Part shown: piece after piece, positions 59,680 to 64,000 of the stretch
How positions within the stretch are numbered: position 1 is the stretch's first letter
Layout: each line of letters opens with the position of its first letter
Assembly: GCA_964539745.1 (NCBI GenBank)
Contig: CAZIJU010000007.1
Location: 1 to 64,000 of the forward strand
Reading direction: 5' to 3'
From: DSNY01 sp964539745
GTDB taxonomy: Bacteria; Pseudomonadota; Gammaproteobacteria; Burkholderiales; Burkholderiaceae_F
Length of the DNA stretch: 64,000 nucleotides
The notes under the pieces: model-generated
What the model was told of the DNA's origin: nothing
The model's database searches: none
Seen by the model: only the letters and a program-made list of their open reading frames with translations
Program-made: the position numbers and the translations under genes

Positions 59680-61371
59680 CTACGCGGCTTTCTTCTGATC
59701 GCGCAGCTCGCGCCGCAGGATCTTGCCGACGTTGGTCTTCGGCAGATCGGTGCGGAACTCGATGTACTTGGGCTTCTTGTAGCCGGTCAGGTGTTCCTTG
59801 CAGAACTCCTGCAGGTCGCGTTCGGTGAGCGCCGGGTCCTTCTTCACGACGAACAGCTTGACGGCCTCGCCCGAGTGCTCGTCGGGCACGCCGACCACCG
59901 CGCACTCGAGCACGCCGGGATGCATCGCGACCACGCCTTCGATCTCGTTCGGGTACACGTTGAAGCCCGATACCAGGATCATGTCCTTCTTGCGATCGAC
60001 GATCTTCGTGTAGCCCTCGGCGTCCATGATGCCGATGTCGCCGGTGCGGAAGAAGCCGTCGGGCGTCATCACCTTCGCGGTCTCGTCGGGACGGTTCCAG
60101 TAGCCCGCCATCACCTGCGGGCCGCGGATCGCGATTTCGCCGGTGCTGCCCACCGGCAGCTTGTTGCCGGCGTCGTCGAGGATCGCGATTTCGGTCGACG
60201 GCACCGGCAGCCCGATCGTGCCGGTGAACTTGTCGGTATCGGTGCGGTTGGCGGTGGCCACCGGCGAGGTCTCCGACAGTCCGTAGCCTTCGGCGATCGG
60301 GCAGCCGGTTACTTTCAGCCAGCGCTGCGCGACCGCTTCCTGCACCGCCATGCCGCCGCCGGCGGTCAGGATCAGACGCGAGAAGTCGAGCTTCTTGAAG
60401 TCCTCGTTGTTCAGCAGCGCGTTGAACAGCGTGTTGACCGCCGGGAAGACGTGGAACTTGTATTTCGACAGTTCCTTGACGAAACCGGGGATGTCGCGCG
60501 GGTTCGGGATCAGCAGGCACTGCCCGCCGATGCGCATCGACATCATCGCGCACACCGTCAGCGCGAAGATGTGATACAGCGGCAGCGCCGTGACGGTCAG
60601 CGGATGCTCGCCGGGTTTGAGCTTCTTGAGCGCCGGCTGGTACCAGGCCTCGGACTGCAACATGTTGGCGATGATGTTGCGGTGAAGCAGCGTCGCCCCC
60701 TTGCTGACGCCGGTGGTGCCGCCGGTGTATTGCAGGAACGCGACGTCGTCGTGGCCGACGTCGACCGGCTTGAGCGTCATCCGGTGGCCTTCGGCCAGCA
60801 CCTCGAGGAAACGCTGCGCGCTGGGCAGCGAGTACTCGGGCACCATCTTCTTCACGTTGCGCACGACGAAATTGACGATCAGCCCTTTGACGAAGCCGAG
60901 CATGTCGCCCATCGCGCAGACGACGACGGTCTTGGTCGGCACCTTGTCGAGCACCTGCTGCAGCGTGGTCGCGAAGTTCTCGAGGATGAAGATCGCCTCC
61001 GCCCCCGAGTCCTTGAGCTGATGCTCGAGCTCGCGCGGCGTGTACAGCGGATTGACGTTCACGACCGTGCAGCCCGCGCGCAGCACGCCGGCAAGCACCA
61101 CCGGGTACTGCAGGATGTTCGGCAGCATGATCGCCACGCGCGTGCCCTTGCCGAAACCCTTCGCTTGCAGCCAGGCGCCGACCGCCGCCGACTGCTCGTC
61201 GAGCTGGCGGTACGTCAGCGTCGCGCCCATGCAGGTGTAAGCCGGCAGCGCGCTGTACTTCCGGAACGCCTCTTCGAGCAGCTGCACCAGCGACTTGTAC
61301 TGGTTGTAGTCGATGTCCGCCGGCACGCTTGGCGGATAGTTTTTTAACCAGAAGCGGTCGTTGGCTCCCAT
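59680..61371 (-). CDS. fadD: Long-chain-fatty-acid--CoA ligase
   Basis: A 563-residue adenylate-forming enzyme that activates fatty acids with ATP and CoA for beta-oxidation. Motifs: FLQYTGGTTGVSKGATL (ATP/P-loop), AEGYGLSETSPVA, GFFRTGDIGIMDAEGYTKIVDRKKDMILVSGFNVYPNEIE (adenylation and hinge) and the C-terminal KTNVGKILRRELRD with catalytic Lys. The length and N-terminus FWLKNYPPSVPADIDYNQYKSLVQLLEEAF match FadD. It is in a single-gene unit with its own terminator. Confidence 0.95.
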   Translation of the reverse strand: MGANDRFWLKNYPPSVPADIDYNQYKSLVQLLEEAFRKYSALPAYTCMGATLTYRQLDEQSAAVGAWLQAKGFGKGTRVAIMLPNILQYPVVLAGVLRAGCTVVNVNPLYTPRELEHQLKDSGAEAIFILENFATTLQQVLDKVPTKTVVVCAMGDMLGFVKGLIVNFVVRNVKKMVPEYSLPSAQRFLEVLAEGHRMTLKPVDVGHDDVAFLQYTGGTTGVSKGATLLHRNIIANMLQSEAWYQPALKKLKPGEHPLTVTALPLYHIFALTVCAMMSMRIGGQCLLIPNPRDIPGFVKELSKYKFHVFPAVNTLFNALLNNEDFKKLDFSRLILTAGGGMAVQEAVAQRWLKVTGCPIAEGYGLSETSPVATANRTDTDKFTGTIGLPVPSTEIAILDDAGNKLPVGSTGEIAIRGPQVMAGYWNRPDETAKVMTPDGFFRTGDIGIMDAEGYTKIVDRKKDMILVSGFNVYPNEIEGVVAMHPGVLECAVVGVPDEHSGEAVKLFVVKKDPALTERDLQEFCKEHLTGYKKPKYIEFRTDLPKTNVGKILRRELRDQKKAA

Positions 61372-61548
61372 CGATGTCTCCTTTGCGTGTTTGTCTGTCT
61401 GCTGTTCGCGCGGCCCGTTGCGGGCAGGCGCGCCGATGATAGCCCGCGGACCGCGGCCTGGACCCGCATCGGCGCGGCGCGCGGCGCGCGGCCGGCCTCC
61501 GCGTAAACCCTGATCGGCGCGCGCGGCTGCGGCCGGGGCCGCGCCGCG

Positions 61549-62637
61549 TCAGCCGCCCGCCGTCGGCGCGAGCGCGCGCAGCGCGGCGTCGCGTTCGGGC
61601 CTGGCCAACGCAGCCAGCCGCCTGACCTCGGCGTAGAAGCGGCGCAGATCGCCGCCCTGCCGCTCGAGCAGCGCTTCGAACGCCGGCACGAGATCGTTGT
61701 ACGCGCCAACCGCAGCGAGGTGCGCGTTGCCGAGCGCCTGCGCGAAATACCGGTCGTAGCCCGTCCAGCCATCCCAGCGCGTGTCCCTGATCCGCGCGTA
61801 CTCGCGCTGCAGATCCGCGAAGATCGCAAGCTTGCGCGCCCGCCTCTCGGCGTCGGTTCCGTGCGCGTAGGCTTGCTCGAGCCGCCGCCGATGCGCCAGC
61901 AGCAGCTCGACGAAGTCGGTGCGGCGCGCCTCGAATCGCGCGTATTCGGCGCGCAGCGCCTCGATGCCGTGCGCCGCGAGCCAGCGGCGCACGCCGATGC
62001 GCTCGACCGCCGTGGCGAAGCTTTCGTTGAAAACCGTGTCGTCCTTCACGTAGACGACCTGGTGCGCCAGCTCGTGGAAGATCATCCGCGCGAGCTCGCC
62101 GTCGGGATAGCCGATGAACGTGTTCAGCAGCGGATCGCCTCCGAGCCAGTCGAGCCAGCCGAGTGTCGAGTACGCCGGCACCGGTCCGACGTAGACGTCG
62201 TAGCCTTCGGCGCGCAGCGCGTCGGCCAGCGCCTGCGCCGCGCCGCGGTCGAAGTAACCGCGATAGGAAGCGCAGCCGAAGAGCGGGTAGCACCAGCTCT
62301 TCAGGCGCAGCGACAGCTCCGGCGCGGCGAACACGTTCCAGACGACCGCCGGCCGTTTCAGGTCGGCGTAAGCGGTATAGCTGCGATTGTCGGGCAGGGC
62401 GAGTTCGCCCGATGCGAACGCGCGGATCGCGCGCGCGCGCTCGAGCCGTTGCTTGAGCGACTGCGGCGCGTCCGGGTCGGCGAGCCAGTCGTCGATCGGG
62501 CGCGCCGCGGCGAGCATCGACAGATGCCCGCTTGCGGCCTGCGCGTAGTAGCCGAGCGTGCTGCAGCCGGCGCCGGCGGCCACCAGCGCGGTGAGCGCGA
62601 GCGCCGCGCAGGCGCGGCCGAAGTTCGTTCTGGGCAT
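61549..62637 (-). CDS. Putative aminopeptidase lipoprotein (HELAH zinc motif)
   Basis: A 362-residue secreted protein with lipobox AGAGC near residue 25 and zinc-binding HELAHQVVYVKDD with a downstream NESFATAVE Glu, the architecture of the predicted aminopeptidase family (DUF2265-like). A segment WDGWTGYDRYFAQALGNAHLAAVGAYNDLVPAFEALL is conserved in that family. The ATG at 62637 gives a typical 25-residue signal; a GTG at 62661 would add 8 residues. Substrate unknown. Confidence 0.8.
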   Translation of the reverse strand: MPRTNFGRACAALALTALVAAGAGCSTLGYYAQAASGHLSMLAAARPIDDWLADPDAPQSLKQRLERARAIRAFASGELALPDNRSYTAYADLKRPAVVWNVFAAPELSLRLKSWCYPLFGCASYRGYFDRGAAQALADALRAEGYDVYVGPVPAYSTLGWLDWLGGDPLLNTFIGYPDGELARMIFHELAHQVVYVKDDTVFNESFATAVERIGVRRWLAAHGIEALRAEYARFEARRTDFVELLLAHRRRLEQAYAHGTDAERRARKLAIFADLQREYARIRDTRWDGWTGYDRYFAQALGNAHLAAVGAYNDLVPAFEALLERQGGDLRRFYAEVRRLAALARPERDAALRALAPTAGG

Positions 62638-62694
62638 CAGCCGACGGAGCCGGGTAATCACGGCGCCGATTCTGCCCGACCGCGCGGCCCGCAG

Positions 62695-64000
62695 TCAGCA
62701 GCGCGGCGACATGGCCTGCACGCGGCGCAGTTTGCCGCTTCTCGCGTCGCGCTGCGGGCCGATGCGCTCGATCGCCACGCGTACGTGACCGAGCCCCTGC
62801 GCGGCAAGATGCGCGCGCAGCGCATGCAGCACGCGTCGTCGGCATCCGCGCTCGCCGCGCCCGATCCGCACGCCGAGCACGCCAGGGTCCGGCTGGACGA
62901 GTTGAAAGTCGTTGACGCCCGCCTCTTCCTCCATCACCGTGCACAGCGCAAGCGGCAGCAGCTTGACCGGCGCGCCGTCGGCGCGCGAATACACGAGCAC
63001 GTCGTCGTGCCGCCCTTCGACCGTCATCGAAGGCAGCGCGCAGCCGCACGGGCAGGCGTGGCGATCGAACGTCACCGAGTCGCCCAGCACGTAGCGGATC
63101 AGCGGCTGCACGCGATTGACGAGGTTGGTCAGCAGTACCGTGTGCGAAGGCACGCCGGGCGGCACCGGGCGATACTCCGCGTCGACCGGCTCGAGCACGA
63201 CCCAGTCGGCGTTCAGATGCAGCCGGCCGCGCGGGCACTCCCAGCCGATCGACAGGAACTCGGAAGCGCCATAGCCGCTGCGCACCGCGCAGCCGAACAC
63301 CCGCGCCAGCCGCGCGCGCACCGGCGACGGCAGGCACTCGCCGCCGGTCCAGAGCTCATGCAGCGCAAGCCGCAGCCGGCCCGCCTCCTGTTCGTCGGCC
63401 AGCATTTCGGCGGCGGTCGGATAGGTCGCGAGAAGCGCCGGCTGATAGTCGTTCAGTTCGGCGACCAGCCCGGCGACCGGCTGCAGCAGCGAGAACGCGC
63501 GGGTCGCCGGCGCAAGCCACGGATACATCAGCACGAGCCGCCGCAGCGTGGCGATGCCGGCGAAGTGCCCGTCGATCGCCGCCACCAGCGCATAGCGCTG
63601 CGCCGGCGCCCACGCGGCCGCTGCGCCTGCGGCGGAATTGGCGGCGCGGAAACGCAGCAGTTCGAGCGCGTCGTAGACCGCGAGCGCGCGGCCGTCGTGA
63701 ACGAAGTAACCGGGTTCGCCCGTCGTTCCCGAACTGCTCCACACCGCATAGCGGCCGAGGAACGGCCGGCCGATGCGGCGCGGATCTGCGACGAAGCGTG
63801 CCACGCCCGCACGCGTGACCGCCGCATCGGTGACGATCTCGTCGAAGTGATGCATCAGCGCGCGTTTGTGAACGATCGGAAGCTCGCCGAGCACGAGCGC
63901 GTCGGTCGGCGGCAGATCGCGGTACAGCGCGCGGTAATAAGGCGAATACGCGCGCGCGAACTCGATCGTCGCGCGCAGCCGCGCGTCGCGTCGCGCGGCG
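62695..64000 (-). CDS. Phenylacetate-CoA-ligase-like / CoF-synthetase-type adenylate-forming enzyme (5' end outside window)
   Basis: The frame is open across the right edge, so the N-terminus lies outside. Visible: YSPYYRALYRDLPP, VWSSSGTTGEPGYFVHDG (phosphate loop), WTGGECL, SGYGASEFLSIGWECPRGRLHLNADW, LTNLVNRVQPLIRYVLGDSV and CPCG, the PaaK / F390-synthetase-like family with a Cys-rich turn. It probably activates an acid as acyl adenylate. Which acid cannot be told. Its stop is 34 bp from the neighbouring GTG start of the aminopeptidase. Confidence 0.82.
   Translation of the reverse strand, partial: AARRDARLRATIEFARAYSPYYRALYRDLPPTDALVLGELPIVHKRALMHHFDEIVTDAAVTRAGVARFVADPRRIGRPFLGRYAVWSSSGTTGEPGYFVHDGRALAVYDALELLRFRAANSAAGAAAAWAPAQRYALVAAIDGHFAGIATLRRLVLMYPWLAPATRAFSLLQPVAGLVAELNDYQPALLATYPTAAEMLADEQEAGRLRLALHELWTGGECLPSPVRARLARVFGCAVRSGYGASEFLSIGWECPRGRLHLNADWVVLEPVDAEYRPVPPGVPSHTVLLTNLVNRVQPLIRYVLGDSVTFDRHACPCGCALPSMTVEGRHDDVLVYSRADGAPVKLLPLALCTVMEEEAGVNDFQLVQPDPGVLGVRIGRGERGCRRRVLHALRAHLAAQGLGHVRVAIERIGPQRDARSGKLRRVQAMSPRC

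Noticed and set aside
59528..63337. 1,269-codon minus-strand frame across fadD and the aminopeptidase
   Set aside because: Same-strand shadow frame; composition is Arg/Ala-rich and without motifs, while fadD and the aminopeptidase are clear in the other frames.
1..64000. tRNA or rRNA genes
   Set aside because: No cloverleaf with a GGTTCGAATCC-type arm was found outside coding sequence; the one GGTTCGAATC match (58756) is inside the VOC gene.

Overview
The window is high-GC, gene-dense chromosomal DNA from a betaproteobacterium, most likely of the order Burkholderiales. The call rests on the PilJ/PilL twitching-chemotaxis genes, two 16-strand Burkholderiales-type porins, a Bug-family (TctC) solute receptor, Coq7-dependent ubiquinone synthesis, and conserved blocks of gene order (rplM-rpsI-argC-bactofilin-erpA; ribD-ribE-ribBA-ribH-nusB-thiL-pgpA-pncC; tyrS/dtd/histidine phosphatase). 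It looks like a draft assembly: a run of ten Ns (15106-15115) splits a histidine kinase gene.

Layout. 1-6360: end of a pil-chp operon (PilJ tail and a 1,924-residue PilL/ChpA hybrid kinase). 6416-11245: EamA exporter, DUF4382 lipoprotein, pyrF, egtD. 11246-15604: a redox module (SHP-type monoheme cytochrome, diheme cytochrome, cytochrome b561) followed by a QseBC-like two-component pair, with a PmrA/QseB-like direct repeat in front of the first gene. 15633-18617: CorC-type protein, a frameshifted unknown gene, and a haloacetate dehalogenase with a complete fluoroacetate-dehalogenase active site. 18723-26960: riboflavin / nusB / thiL / pgpA / pncC cluster on the minus strand, interrupted by an Old Yellow Enzyme and a CPBP protease. 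27238-29049: three tandem hsp20 genes, each with its own sigma-32-like promoter, with terminators between them. 29234-35819: repeat-bearing lipoprotein, nrdR, glyA, MgtC/DUF4010 protein, histidine phosphatase, PEBP, dtd. 36263-46306: AidB-like acyl-CoA dehydrogenase, tyrS, anmK, erpA, bactofilin, argC, rpsI, rplM, OsmC, coq7. 46457-53316: two porins, a glpD fragment, hicBA, glpD, Bug receptor. 53317-64000: a disrupted nucleotidyltransferase-like remnant, PHA-depolymerase-like lipoprotein, YjdF-like protein, two outer-membrane proteins, nuclease/phosphatase, VOC protein, fadD, an aminopeptidase, and a CoA-ligase-like gene running off the end.

The accessory signal lies mainly in noncoding DNA. 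Between 35.8 and 56.3 kb there are four islands of GTCATTCCGAG-type repeats. Comparing them suggests one element with imperfect terminal inverted repeats of about 27 bp and a variable interior; one copy holds an exact 26-bp periodic array in blocks of 4, 3 and 2 units. A second, unrelated palindrome family (CACCACGGAGGCA-like) lies around 18.6-24.4 kb, at places where the riboflavin cluster departs from its usual order. A 275-bp stretch is shared almost perfectly between glpD and an upstream glpD fragment whose flanks are diverged, with hicBA and a repeat island between them. An 83-bp triple-hairpin insertion splits a degenerate gene. No tRNA, rRNA, CRISPR array, integrase or IS transposase was found.
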